Shown here: piece by piece, positions 22,901 to 37,502 of the stretch
How positions within the stretch are numbered: position 1 is the stretch's first letter
How the letters are laid out: every line of letters begins with the position of its first letter
DNA from: Sesamum alatum
Taxonomy: Eukaryota; Streptophyta; Magnoliopsida; Lamiales; Pedaliaceae
NCBI GenBank assembly: GCA_034509735.1
Contig: JACGWO010000012.1
Location: 496,001 to 560,000 of the forward strand
Reading direction: 5' to 3'
DNA: 64,000 nucleotides
Position numbers and translations under genes: made by a program
Notes under the pieces: generated by a model
What the model saw: the letters and a program-made list of their open reading frames with translations, nothing else
What the model was told of the DNA's origin: nothing
Database searches by the model: none

Positions 22901-25900
22901 ATGGACTCAGCTTTGTATCTTTGCACAACTACAAACTCCTTTAAACAAATTTAGACAATTATTCCCTCTTATCTTAGCCATATCGAGGGCTTGGTCATTG
23001 TTCGTAATCAATCGTACGTCCGGATACATGTCTAATACTCAACACAATCATAGGAAACATCTTGTGTTTTCAGTCCTTATCATTGACTGATAGATGACTC
23101 TTTTCTGGCTATAAATATATTCATATTGACACTAATAATCAATATTAAAGCCACTCTTTGATTATATGACTAGGGCTCCATCTTATTCAGCATAAAATGC
23201 ACTAGGACTACATCTAGAACACTCTTTTGAGCCATGGACTCAGCTTTGTACTTTTGCGCAACGACAAAATCCTTTAAACAAGTTTAGACACTAATGCACT
23301 TTTATCTTTGCCATATCGAGGACTTGGAGAATCTTCATAATTAATCGTACGTTCGGATACATGCCTAATACTCAACACAATTGTAGGAAATACCTTGTGC
23401 TTTTAGTCCTTATCATTAACTGATAGATAACTCATTTTTGGAGATAAATAAATTTGTATTGACTATAATAATCAATATTAAAGCCACTCTTCGATTATAT
23501 AACAAGCACTCCATGTTATTCAACATAAAAATGCACTAGTACTAGATCTAAAACATTCTTTTGAGCCATGGACTCAGCTTTGTACCTTTGCACAACGACA
23601 AACTCCTTTAAATAAATTTAGACAATTATTCCCTTTTATCTTCGCTATATCGAGGGCTTGGTCAATGTTCGTAATCAATCGTACGTCCGTATACATGCCT
23701 AATACTCAAAACAATCGTAGGAAACATCTTGTGTTTTCAGTCCTTATCATTGACTGATAGATGACTCTTTTCTGGCTATAAATATATTCATATTGACACT
23801 AATAATCAATATTAAAGCCACTCTTCGATTATACGACTAGGACTCCATCTTATTCAACATAAAATGCACTAGGACTACATCTAGAACACTCTTTTGAGCC
23901 ATGGACTCGGCTTTACCTTTCCGCAACGACAAACTCCTTTGAAAACGATTAGACACTAATGCACTTTTATCTTTGCTATATCGAGGACTTGGAGAATCTT
24001 CATAATAAATCGTATGTTCGGATACATGCCTAATACTCAACACAATCGTAGGAAACACCTTGTGCTTTCAGTCCTTATCATTGACTGATAGATAACTCAT
24101 TTGTTGCTGTAAATATATATGTATTTATTCTAACAATCAATATTAAAACCATTATTCGATTATATGAATAGAACTCCATCTTATTCATCATAAAAATGCA
24201 CTAGGACTACATTTAAAACACTCTTTCGAGCCAGGACTCAGCTTTGTATCTTTGAGGACGACAAACTCCTTTAAACAAGTTTACACACTAATGCACTTTT
24301 ATCTTTGCCATATCGAGGCTTGGAGAACCTTCATAATCAATCGTATGTCCGGATACATGCCTAATACTCAACACAATCATAGGAAACACCGTTTTCTTGT
24401 ACTCCTTATCATTGACAAATAGATGACTCATTTTTTGCCATAAATATATTCGTATTGACTTTAATAATCAATATTAAAGCCACTGTTCGATTATATGACT
24501 AGGACTCCATCTTATTCAACATAAAAATGCACTAGGATTCCATCTAGAACACTGTTTTGAGCCATGGACTGACTTTACACGTTTGCGCAATGACAAAATC
24601 CTTTAAACAAGTTTAGACACTAATGCACTTTTATCTTTGCCATATCGAGTGCTTGGAGAACCTTCATAATCAATCGTACATCCGGATACATACCTAATAC
24701 TCAACACAATTGTAGAAATATCTTGTGCTTTCAGTCCTTATCATTAACTGATAGATAACTTATTTTTGGCTATAAATAAATTTGTATTGACTCTAATAAT
24801 CAATATTAAAGCGACTCTTCGATTATATGACTAGGACTCCATCTTATTCAACATAAAAATGCACTAATACTATATCTAAAACATTCTTTTGAGCCATGGA
24901 CTCAGCTTTGTACCTTTGCCCAACCACAAAATCCTTTAAACAAATTTAGACACTTATTCCCTTTTATTGTTGCCATATCGAGGGCTTGGTCAATTTTCGT
25001 AATGAATCGTACTTTCGGATACATGCCTAATACTCAACACAATTGTAGGAAACATCTTGTGTTTTCGGTCCTTATCATTGACTGATAGATGACTATTTTC
25101 TGGCTATAAATATATTCACATTGACACTAATAATAAATATTAAAGCCACTCTTCGATTATACGACTAGGACTCCATCTTATTCAACATAAAATGCACTAG
25201 GACTACATCTAGAACACTCTTTTGAGCCATGGACTCAGCTTTGTACCTTTGGGCAACGACAAAATCCTTTAAACAAGTTTAGACACTAATGCACTTTTAC
25301 CTTTGCCATATCGAGACTTGGGGAATCTTCGTAATTAATCATACGTTCGGATACCTGACTAATACTCAACACAATCGTAGGAAACATCTTGTGCTTTTAG
25401 TCCTTATCATTGACTGATAGATAACTCTATTTTTTGCTGTAAATATATCTGTATTGACTCTAACAATAAATATTAAAGCCACTCTTCGATTGTATGACTA
25501 GAACTTCATCTTATTCATCATAAAAATGCACTAGGACTACATTTAAACACTCTTTCGAGCCAGGACTTCAGCTTTGTACCTTTGCCCAATGACAAACTCC
25601 TTTAAACAAGTTTACACACTAATGCACTTCTATCCTTGCCATATCGAGGGCTTGGAGAACCTTCAAAAATCAATCGTATGTCCGGATACATGCCTAATAC
25701 TCCATACAATCATAGGAAACACCTTGTGTTTTCAATCCTTCTCATTGACAGACAGATGACTCATTTTTATGCTATAAATATATTCGTATTGACTCTCTAA
25801 TAATCAATATTAAAGCCACTGTTCGATTGTATGACTAGGACTCCATCTTATTCAACATAAAAATGCACTAGGACTACATCTAGAGCATTGTATTGAGCCA

Positions 25901-27570
25901 TGGACTCACCTTTATACCTTTGCGCAACCACAAAATCCTTTGAACAAGTTTAGACACTAATGCACTTTTATTTTTGCCATATCGAGGGCTTGGAGAACCT
26001 TCATAATAAATTGTACATCCGGATACATGCCTAATACTCAACACAATTGTAAGAAATACCTTGTGCTTTCAGTCCTTATCATTAACTGATAGATAACTCA
26101 TTTTTGGCTATAATTAAATTTGTATTGACTCTAATCATCAATATTAAAGCCACTCTTCGATTATATGACTAGGACTCCATCTTATTCAACATAAAAATGC
26201 ACTAGTACTACATCTAAAACACTCTTGTGAGACATGGACTCAGCTTTGTAGCTTTGCACAACCACAAACTCCTTTAAACAAATTTAGGCACTTATTCCCC
26301 TTTATCTTTGCCATATCGAGGGCTTGGTCATTGTTCGTAATCAATCGTACGTCCGAATACATGCCTAATACTCAACATAATCGTAGGAAACATCTTGTGT
26401 TTTCAGTCCTTATCATTAACTTATAGATAACTCATTTTTGGTTATAAATAAATTCGTATTGACTTAAATAATCAATATTAAAGCCACTCTTCGATATACG
26501 ACTAGAACTCCATCTTATTCAACATAAAAATGCACTAGTAGTACATCTAAAACAATCTTTCGAGCCAAAACTCAACTTTGTTCCTTTGCGCAACGACAAA
26601 CTCCTTTAAACAAGTTTAGACACTAATGCACTTTTATCTTTGCCATATCGAGGGCTTGGAGAACCTTCATAATCAATCGTGTGTCCGGATACATGCCTAA
26701 TACTCAACACAATTGTAGGAAACACCTTGAGCTTTCACTCCTTATCATTGACTGACAGATGACTCATTTTTGCCTATAAATATATTCGTATTGACTCTAA
26801 TAATCAATATTAAACCCACTGTTCGATTATATGACTAGGAATCCATCTTATTCAACATAAAAATGCACTAGGACTACATCTAGAACACTGTTTTGAGCCA
26901 TGGACTCAGCTTTATACCTTTGCAAATGACAAAATCCTTTTAACAAGTTTAGACACTAATGCACTTTTATCTTTGCCATATCGAGGGCTTGGAGCACCTT
27001 CATAATCAATCGTACGTCCGGATACATGCTTAATATTCAACACAATCATAGGAAATACCTTGTGCTTTCAGTCCTTGTCATTATCTGTTAGATAACTCGT
27101 TTTTGGCCATAATCAATATTAAAGCCATTGTTCCATTATATGAGTAGGACTCCATCTTATTCAACATAAAATGCACTAGGACTACATCTAGAACAATCTT
27201 TTGAGCCATGGACTCAGCTTTGTACCTTGGCGCAACGACAAACTCCTTTAAACAAGTTTTAGACACTAAATGCATTTTTATCTTTGCCATATCGAGGACT
27301 TGGAGAATCTTCATAATTAATCGTACGTTCCGATAGATGCCTAATACTCAACACAATCGTAGGAAACACCTTGTGCTTTCAGTCCTTATCATTGACTGAT
27401 AAATATCTCATTTTTTGCTATAAAATAAATTCGTATTGACTCTAATAATCAATATTAAAGCCACTGTTCGATTATATGACTAGAACTCCTCCATCTTATT
27501 CAACATAAAAATGCACTAAACCTACATCTAAAACACTCTTTCGAGCCAGAACTCAACTTTGTACCTTTGC

Positions 27571-29560
27571 GCAACGACAAACTCTTAAACAAGTTTAGAC
27601 ACTAATGCACTTTTTATCTTTGCCATATCGAGGGCTTGGAGAACCTTCATAATCAATCGTACGTCCGGATACATGCCTAATACTCAACACAATCGTGGAA
27701 AACATCTTGTGTTTTCAGTCCTTATCATTGACTGATAGATAACTCTTTTCTGGCTATAAAAATATTCATATAGACACTAATAATCAACATTAATGCCACT
27801 CTTCAATTATACGACTAGGACTCCATCTTATTCAACATAAAATGCACTAGGACAACATCTACAACACTCTTTTGAGCCATGGACTCAGCTTTGTACCTTT
27901 GCGCAACGACAAACTCCTTTAAACCAGTTTAGACACTAATGCACTTTTATCTTTGCCATATCGAGGACTTGGAGAATCTTCATAATTAATCGTACGTTCG
28001 GATACATGCCTAATACTAAACACAATCGTAGGAAACATCTTGTGCTTTCAGTCCTTATCATTTACTGATAGATAACTCATTTTTTGCTGTAAATATATCT
28101 TTATTAACTCTAACAATCAATATTAAAGCCACTCTTCGATTCTATGACTAGAACTCCATCATATTCATCATAAAAATGCACTAGGACTACATTTAAAACA
28201 CTCTTTCGAGCCAGGACTCAGCTTTGTACCTTTGCGCAACGACAAACTCCTTTAAACAAGTTTACACACTAATGCACTTTTATGTTTGCCATATCGAGGG
28301 CTTGGAGAACCTTCATAATCAATCGTATGTCCGGATACATGCCTAATACTCAACACAATCATAGGAAACACCTTTTGCTTGCACTCCTTATCATTGACAA
28401 CTAGATGACTCATTTCTTGCTATAAATATATTCGTATTGACTTTAATAATCAATATTAAAGCCACTGTTCGATTATATGACTAGGACTCCATCTTATTCA
28501 ACATAAAAATGCACTAGGACTCCATCTAGAACACTGTTTTGAGCCATGGACTCAGCTTTATACCTTTGCGCAACGACAAACTCCTTAAACAAGTTTAGAC
28601 ACTAATGCACTTTTATCTTTGCCATATCGAGGGCTTGGAGAACCTTCATAATCAATCGTACGTCCGGATACATGCCTAATACTCAACACAATCGTGGAAA
28701 ACATCTTGTGTTTTCAGTCCTTATCATTGACTGATAGATAACTCTTTTCTGGCTATAAAAATATTCATATAGACACTAATAATCAACATTAATGCCACTC
28801 TTCAATTATATGACTAGGACTCCATCTTATTCAACATAAAATGCACTAGGACAACATCTACAACACTCTTTTGAGCCATGGACTCAGCTTTGTACCTTTG
28901 CGCAACGACAAACTCCTTTAAACCAGTTTAGACACTAATGCACTTTTATCTTTGCCATATCGAGGACTTGGAGAATCTTCATAATTAATCGTGCGTTCGG
29001 ATACATGCCTAATACTAAACACAATCGTAGAAAACATCTTGTGCTTTCAGTCCTTATCATTTACTGATAGATAACTCATTTTTTGCTGTAAATATATCTT
29101 TATTAACTCTAACAATCAATATTAAAGCCACTCTTCGATTCTATGACTAGAACTCCATCATATTCATCATAAAAATGCACTAGGACTACATTTAAAACAC
29201 TCTTTCGAGCCAGGACTCAGCTTTGTACCTTTGCGCAACGACAAAACTCCTTTAAACAAGTTTTACACACTAATGCACTTTTATGTTTGCCATATCGAGG
29301 GCTTGGAGAACCTTCATAATCAATCGTATGTCCGGATACATGCCTAATACTCAACACAATCATAGGAAACACCTTTTGCTTGCACTCCTTATCATTGACA
29401 ACTAGATGACTCATTTCTTGCTATAAATATATTCGTATTGACTTTAATAAATCAATATTAAAGCCACTGTTCGATTATATATGACTAGGACTCCATCTTT
29501 TTCAACATAAAAATGCACTAGGACTCCATCTAGAACACTGTTTTGAGCCATGGCTTCAGC
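27571..29560 (+). repeat. Recent tandem duplication of a 3-monomer (999-bp) unit
   Basis: Two consecutive three-monomer units (about 27571-28569 and 28570-29560) are nearly identical. Shared rare variants include 'ggctataaaaatattcatat' at 27752 and 28751, 'aatcaacattaatgcc', 'ctttattaactctaac', and 'catcatattcatcat' at 28157 and 29156. The offset is a constant 999 bases, and similarity drops to the array background outside the pair. Confidence 0.85.
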
Positions 29561-32500
29561 TTTATACCTTTGCGCAACGACAAAATCCTTTAAACAAGTT
29601 TAGACACTAATGCACTTTTATCTTTGCCATATCGAGTGCTTGGAGAACCTTCATAGTCAATCGTACATCCGGATACATGCCTAATACTCAACACAATTGT
29701 AGGAAATACCTTGTGCTTTCAGTTCTTATCATTAACTGATAGATAACTCATTTTTGGCTATAAATAAATTAGTATTGACTCTAATAATCAATTATAAAGC
29801 GACTCTTCGATTTTATGACTAGGACTCCATCTTATTCAACATAAAAATGCACTCATACTACATCTAAAACATTCTTTTGAGCCATGGACTCAACTTTGTA
29901 CCTTTGCCCAACCACCAATCCTTTAAACAAATTTAGACACTTATTCCCTTTTATTGTTGCATATCGAGGGCTTGGTCAATTTTCGTAATCAATCGTACTT
30001 CCGGATACATGCCTAATACTCAACACAATTGTAGGAAACATCTTGTGTTTTTAGTCCTTATCATTGACTGATAGATGACTCTTTCTGGCTATAAATATAT
30101 TCATATTGACACTAATAATCAATATTAAAGCCACTCTTCAATTATACGACTAGGACTCCATCTTATTAAACATAAAATGCACTAGGACTACATTTAGAAC
30201 ACTCTTTTGAGCCATGGACTCAGCTTTGTACCTTTGCGCAACGACAAACTCCTTTAAACCAGTTTAGACACTAATGCACTTTTATCTTTGCTATATCGAG
30301 GACTTGGAGAATCTTCATAATTAATCGTACGTTCGGAAACATGCCTAATACTCAACACAATCGTAGGAAACACCTTGTGCTTTCAGTCCTTATCATTGAC
30401 TGATAGATAACTCATTTTTTGCTGCAAAATAAATCTGTATTAACTGTAACAATCAATATTAAAGCCACTCTTCGATTATATGACTAGAAGTCCATCATAT
30501 TAATCATAAAATGCACTAGGACTACATTTAAAACACACTTTCGAGCCAGGACTCAGCTTTGTACCTTTGCGCAACGACGAACTCCTTTAAACAAGTTTAC
30601 ACACTAATGCACTTTTATCTTTGCCATATCGAGGGCTTGGAGAACCTTCATAGTCGATCGTATGTCCGGATACATGCCTAATACTCAACACAATCATAGG
30701 AAACACCTTGTTTCACTCCTTATCATTGACAGACAGATGACTCATTTTTTGCTATAAATATATTCGTATTAACTCTAATAATCAATATTAAAGCCACTGT
30801 TCGATTATATGACTAGGACTCCATCTTATTCAACATAAAAATGCATTAGGACTACATCTAGAACACTGTTTTGAGCCATGGACTCAGCTTTATACCTTTG
30901 CGCAACGACAAAATCCTTTAAACAAGTTTAGACACTAATGTACTTTTATCTTTGCCATATCGAGGGCTTGGAGAACCTTCATAATCAATCGTACATCCGG
31001 ATACATGCCTAATACTCAACACAATTGTAGGAAATGCCATGTGCTTTCAGTCCTTATCATTAACTGATAGATAACTCATTTTTGGCTATAATAAAATTTG
31101 TATTGACTCTAATAATGATTATTAAAGTCACACTTCGATTATATGACTAGGACTCCATCTTATTCAACATAAAAATGCACTAATACTACTTCTAAAACAC
31201 TCTTTTGAGCCATGGACTCAGCTTTGTACCTTTGCACAACCACAAACTCCTTTAAACAAATTTAGACACTTAATCCCTTTTATCTTTGCCATATCGAGGG
31301 CTTGGTCATTGTTCGTAATCAATGGTACGTCTGGATACATGCCTAATACTCAACACAATCGTAGCAAATATATTTTGTTTTCAGTCCTTATCATTAATTG
31401 ATAGATAACTCGTTTTTGGCTATAAATAAATTCGTATTGACTTAAATGATTAATATTAAAGCCACTCTTCGATATATGACTAGAACTCCATCTTATTCAA
31501 CATAAAAATGTACTAGTACTACATCTAAAACACTCTTTCGAGCCAGAACTCAAGTTTGTACCTTTGCGCAATGACAAACTCCTTTAAACAAGTTTAGACA
31601 CTTATTCCCTTTTGTCTTTGCCATATCGAGGGCTTGGTCATTGTTCGTAATAAATCGTACGTCCGGATACATGCCTAACACTCAACACAATCGTAGGAAA
31701 CATCTTGTGTTTTCAGTCCTTATCATAGAGTGATAGATGACTCTTTTCTAGCTATAAATATATTCATATTGACACTAATAATCAATATTAAAGCCACTCT
31801 TCGATTATACGACTAGGACTCCATCTTATTCAACATAAAATGCACTAGGACTACATCTAGAATACTCTTTTGAGCCATGGACTCAGCTTTGTACCTTTGC
31901 GCAACGACAAACTCCTTTAAACAAGCTTAGACACTAATGCACTTTTATCTTTGCCATATCGAGGACTTGGAGAATCTTCATAATTAATCGTACGTTCGGA
32001 TACATGCCAAATACTCAACACAATCGTAGGAGACACCTTGTGCTTTCAGTCCTTATCATTGACTGATAGATAACTCATTTTTTGCTGTAAATATATCTGT
32101 ATTTACTCTAACAATCAATATTAAAGCCACTCTTCGATCATATGACTAGAATTCCATCATATTCATCATAAAAATGCACTAGGACTACATTTAAAACACT
32201 CTTTCGAGCCCGGACTCAGCTTTGTACCTTTGCGCAACGACAAACTCCTTTAAACAAGTTTAAACACTAAAGCACTTTTATCATTACCATATCGAGGACT
32301 TGGAGAACCTTCATAGTCAATCTTATATCCGGATACATGCCTAATACTCAACACAATCATAGGAAACACCTTGTGCTTTCACTCCTTATCATTGACAGAC
32401 AGAGGACTCATTTTTTGCTATAAACGTATTCGTATTCACTCTAATAATCAATATTAAACCCACTGTTCCATTATATGACTAGGACTCCATCTTATTCAAT

Positions 32501-33599
32501 ATAAAAATGCACTAGGACTACATCTAGAACACTGTTTTGAGCCATGGACTCAGCTTTATACCTCTGAAATGACAAAACCCTTTTAATAAGTTTAGACACT
32601 AATGCACTTTTATCTTTTCCATATCGAGGGCTTGGAGAACCTTCATAATCAATCGTACATCCGGATACATGCCTAATACTCAACACAATTGTAGGAAATG
32701 CCTTGTGCTTTCAGTCCCTATCATTTACTGATAGATAACTCATTTTTGGCTACAAATATATTCGTATTGACTCTAATAATAAATATTAAAGCCACTCTTC
32801 GATTATATGACTAGGACTCCATCTTATTCAACATAAAAATGCAGTAGTACTATATCTAAAACATTTTTTTTGAGCCATGGACTCACCTTTGTACGTTTGC
32901 ACAACCACAAACTCCTTTAAACAAATTTAGACACTTATTCCCTTTTATCTTTGCCTATCGAGGGCTTGGTCAATGTTCGTAATCAATCGTACGTCCGGAT
33001 ACATGCCTAATACTCAACACAATCGTTGGAAACACCTTGTGTTTTCAGTCCTTATCATTGATTGATAGATGACTCTTTTTTTGCTATAAATATATTCGTA
33101 TTTGACTCCAATAATTAATATTAAAGCCACTCTTCGATTATATGACTAGAACTCCATCTTATTCAACATAAAAATCCACTAGGACTCCATCTAGAACACT
33201 GTTTTGAGCCATGGACTTCAGCTTTATACCTTTGCGCAACGACAAAAATCCTTTAAACAAGTTTAGACACTAATGCACTTTTATCTTTGCCATATCAAGG
33301 GCTTGGAGAACCTTCATAATCAATCGTATGTCTGGAAACATGCCTAATTCTCAACACAATCGTAGGAAACACCTTGTGCTTTCAGTCCTTATCATTGATT
33401 GATAGATGACTCATTTTTTGCTATAGATATATTCGTATTGACTCTAATAGGGAATATTAAAGCCACTCTTCGATTATATGACTAGGACTCCATCTTATTC
33501 AACATAAAAATGCACTAGGACTACATCTTGAACACTCTTTTGAGCCATGGCCTCATCTTTGCACCTTTGCGGAACGACAAACTCCTTTAAACAGGTTTA

Positions 33600-35500
33600 G
33601 ACACTAATGCACTTTTCTCTTTGCCAATACTCAACACAATCATATGAAACACCTTGTGTTTTCAGTCCTTATCATTGACTGATAGATAACTCATTTCTAG
33701 CTATAAATATATTATATTGACTCTACTAATCAATATTAAAGCCACTCTTCAATTAGTGACTCATTTATGGCAATAAATATATTCGTATCGACTATACTAA
33801 TCATTATTAAAGCCACCATTCGATTATATGTCTACGTCTCCATCTTATTCAACATAAAAATGCACTAGGACAACATCTAGAACACTCTTTTCAGCTATGG
33901 ACTCAGCTTTGTGGCCTTTGCGCAACGACAAACTGCTTTAAAACAAATTCAGACACTAATGCACTTTTACCTTAGCCATATCAAGGGCTTAGTCAACCTT
34001 CGTAATCAATCGTACGTCCGGATACATGCCTAATACTCAACACATTCGTAGGAAACACCTTGGGTTTTCAGTCCTTATCATTGACTGATCTCTCATTTTT
34101 GCTATATAAATATATTCGTATTGACTATAATAATCAATATTAAAGCCACTCTTCGATTATACAACTAGAACTCCACGTTATTCACATAAAAATGCACTAG
34201 GATTACATCTAGAACACTCTTTTGAGCCATGGACTAAACTTTGTACCTTTGCGCGAAGACAAACTCCCTTAAACAAATTTAGACACTAATGCACTTTTAT
34301 CTTTGCCATATCGAGGGCTTGGAGAACCTTCATAATCAATCGTACGTCCAGATACATGCCTGATACTCAACACAATCGTAGGAAATATCTTGTGTTTTCA
34401 TTCCTTATCATTGACTGATAGACGACTCATTTATGGCCATAAATACATCGTATCGAGTCTAATAATCAATATTAAAGCCACTCTTCAATTATACAGCTAG
34501 GACTCTATCTAGTCAACATAAAAATTGCACTAGGACTACATCTAGAACACACTTTTTGTGCCATGCACTCAACTTTGTACCTTTGCGCAACGACCAATTG
34601 CTTTAAACAAATTTAGACACTAACACACTTTTATCTTTGCCATTTCGAGGGCTTGGTCAACCATCGTAATTAATCGTACGTCCGGATACATGTCTAATAC
34701 TCCACACAATCGTAGGAAACACCTTGTGTTTTCAGTCCTTTTCATTGACTGATAGATGACTCATTTCTGGCTATAAATATATTCGTATCGACTCTAATAA
34801 TCATTATGAAAGCCACCTCTTTGATTATATAACTAGGAACTACATTTAGAACACTCTTTTGAGCCATGGACTCGGCTTTGTACCTTTGCTCAACGACAAA
34901 CTCCTTTAAACAAGTTTAGACACTATTTTCCTTTGCCATATCGAGGGCTTGGAGAACCTTCACTATCAATCGTACATCCAGATACATGCCTAATACTTCA
35001 AAAAAATCGTAGAAAACACCTTGTGTTTTCAGTCCTTATCATTGACTGATAGATGACTCATTTCTTGCTATAAATATATTTGTATTGACTCTAATAATCA
35101 ATATTAAAGCCCCTCTTCGATTATACGACTAGGACTCGATCTTATTCAATGTAAAAATGCTCTATGATTACATCTAGAACACTCTTTTGAGCCATGGAGT
35201 TGGCTTTGTACCTATGCGCAACGGCAAACTCCCTTGAACAAGTTTAGACACTAATTCCCTTTTATCTTTACCATATCGAGGGTTGGTCAACCTTCATAAT
35301 CAATCGTACGTATGGATGCATGCCTGATACTAAACATAATCGTAGGAAACACCTTGTGTTTTCAGTCCTTATCATTGACTGATAGATGACTCATTTCTGG
35401 CTATAAATATATTCGTACGGAGTCCAATAATCATTATTAAAGCCACTCTTTGATTATATGACTAGGACTCCTTATTCAACATAAAAATGCACTAGGACAA
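33600..35500 (+). repeat. Diverged and irregular satellite stretch
   Basis: Monomers here carry variants rare in the rest of the left array but typical of the right array beyond the gap, such as 'gtatcgactc' and 'catttctggc'. Two are truncated. Near 33628 'tttgcca' joins directly to 'atactcaac' (about 80 bp lost). Near 33755 'cttcaatta' joins to 'gtgactcat' (most of a monomer lost). Confidence 0.75.
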
Positions 35501-36719
35501 CATCTAAACACTCTTTTGAGCCATGGTCTCAGCTTTGTACCTTTGCGCAATGACAAACTCCTTTAACAATGTTTAGACACTAATGAACTTTTATCTTTGC
35601 CATATCGAGGGCTTGGAGAACCTTCATAATCAATCGTACGTCCGGATACACGCCTAATACTCAATGCAATCGTAGGAAACACCTTGTGCTTTCAGTCCTT
35701 ATCATTGACTCATAGATAACTCATTTTTGGCTATAAATATATTCGTACTCTAATAATCAATATTAAAGCCACTCTACGATTATACGACTAGGACTCCATC
35801 TTATTCAACATAAAAATGCACCAGGACTACATCTAGAACACTCTTTCGAGCCATGGACTCAGCTTTGTACCTTTGCGCAATGACAAACTCCTTTAAACAA
35901 GTTTAGACACTAATGCACTTTTATCTTTGCCATATCGAGGACTTGGAGAATCTTCATAATTAATCGTACGTCCGGATACATGCCTAATAGTCAACACAAT
36001 CGTAGGAAACACCTTGTGCTTTCAGTCCTTATCATTGACTGATAGACGACTCATTTTTTGCTATAAATATATTTGTATTGACTCTAATAATCAATATTAA
36101 AGCCACTATTCAATTATACGACTAGTCTTATTCAACATAAAAATACACCAGGACTACATCAAGAACACTCTTTCTAGCCATGGACTCAGCTTTGTACTTT
36201 TGCACAAACAACAAACTCCTTTAAACAAGTTTAGACACTAATGCACTTCTATCTTTGCCATATCGAGGGCTTGGAGAACCTTCATAATCAATCGTACGTC
36301 CGGATACATGCCTAATACTCAACACAATCGTAGGAAACACCCTGTGCTTTCAGTCCTTATCATTGACTGATAGATGACTCCATTTTTTGCTATAAATATA
36401 TTCGTATTTACTCTAATAATCATTATTAAAGCCACTCTTCGACTGTATAACTAGGACTCCATCTTATACAACATAAAAATGCACCAGGTCTACATCTAGA
36501 ACACTCTTTCGATCCATGGACTCAGCTTTGTACCTTTGTGCAACGACAAACTCCTTTAAACAAAGTTTAGACACTAAACACACTTTTATCTTTGCCATAT
36601 CGAGGGCTTGGAGAACCTTCATAACCAATCGTATGTCCTGATATATGCCCAATACTCAACACAATCGTAGGAAACACCTTGTGCTTTCAGTCCTCATCAT
36701 TGACTAATAGATGACTCAA

Positions 36720-37502
36720 TTTTTTTTTTTTAGGTAAATGTAAATTTCATAAATAAAAGGAGTGTTTACAACAATGACAAAGGCAAAACCGCCCTGTCCG
36801 GAGAGAGTGTTCCCAGGAAGGCAACAGCGATTCAGCGATCCTGGGCACAAAGCAACATCAACAAGCTAATCCCAACAAGGGGCAAAAGAGGAAACACAAC
36901 AACAAGCCATTCCAAAGCGGAATCAATGGCAGATAAACAAAAGAGCAGACGAATCACAGCAGCAAGCCGGCCCAAATCAAATAGGGGGATATCAACAAGT
37001 CAACCCAAAAAAAAAAGAAAAACTGCAATTAACAGTCAACAACAATCAGCAATCAACAAGAACCAGCAATTATTCAACAGGGTGGCTCCATGGGATACGC
37101 CAAAGGCGGGAAAGGGCAAAACTTTGAAGCGTGGGCTTCAAGTCTTCTCCGTTGATGCGTGTGCGTACCTGCACAAGAATAAGATTCACCAAAGCATTAA
37201 CTGAAAGGGAGGAGTTTTGAAATCTACGAGCATTACGCTCACGCCAAATGTGATAAACAAGAGAGGCAAGGGTGGCACGGTATGCTGCGTTAATGATATG
37301 TTTACCACGCCATCGATGAGGCCCATCTAATGCCTAAAATCCACGAAGAATGAGGCCATTGAATCTTGGTACGCTGTCAAAGATGGGAAAGGCATCTCCG
37401 GGAGAAAGTGCATTCAAAGAAGAGGTGAGCGTGGCTCTCAACATTCCAGAATTACAGAGGATGCACATACAGAGGATGCACATCCAAGAATTACAGAGGA
37501 TG
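36720..37502 (-). mobile_element. LINE D: 3' fragment at the satellite inversion point
   Basis: A T-run at 36720-36731 followed by 'aggtaaatgtaaatttcataaataaaagg', the same 3' end and UTR as LINE A. A short piece of the ORF2 C-terminus follows (37200-37440 aligns with 2750-2990, including 'gcattacgctc' and 'gccaaatgtgat'). The 5' end at 37440-37502 contains a small imperfect tandem repeat of 'acagaggatgcacat'. No target-site duplication can be read, because the satellite continues on the opposite strand on the right side. Confidence 0.88.
37200..37440 (-). pseudogene. LINE ORF2 C-terminal remnant (LINE D)
   Basis: The last part of ORF2 in reverse orientation, homologous to the C-terminal ~80 codons of the LINE A ORF2. 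Small indels relative to LINE A (for example near 37313, 'catcgatgaggccc' against 'catcgaatggaggccc') break the frame. All catalytic domains are missing. Confidence 0.75.

Larger units (their letters stand above)
17289..36719 (+). repeat. Satellite + array, block 4 (longest uninterrupted block)
   Basis: About 58 monomers of the ~330-bp family in head-to-tail order. Classes A and B are interspersed, with recurring short multimers of 3-8 monomers and no single fixed period. The variant 'cattgacaaatagatgactc' recurs near 20490, 22083 and 24411, and a close form ('cattgacaactagatg') near 28391 and 29392. Deletion-bearing monomers occur near 21705 (about 70 bp lost) and at 33628-33760. No gene is seen; open frames of 60-105 codons recur as the same peptide because they are the monomer translated. 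Confidence 0.96.

Noticed and set aside
1..36719. CRISPR-like regular repeat spacing
   Set aside because: Units are ~330 bp, fully homologous with no unique spacers, in a plant nuclear context. This is a satellite.
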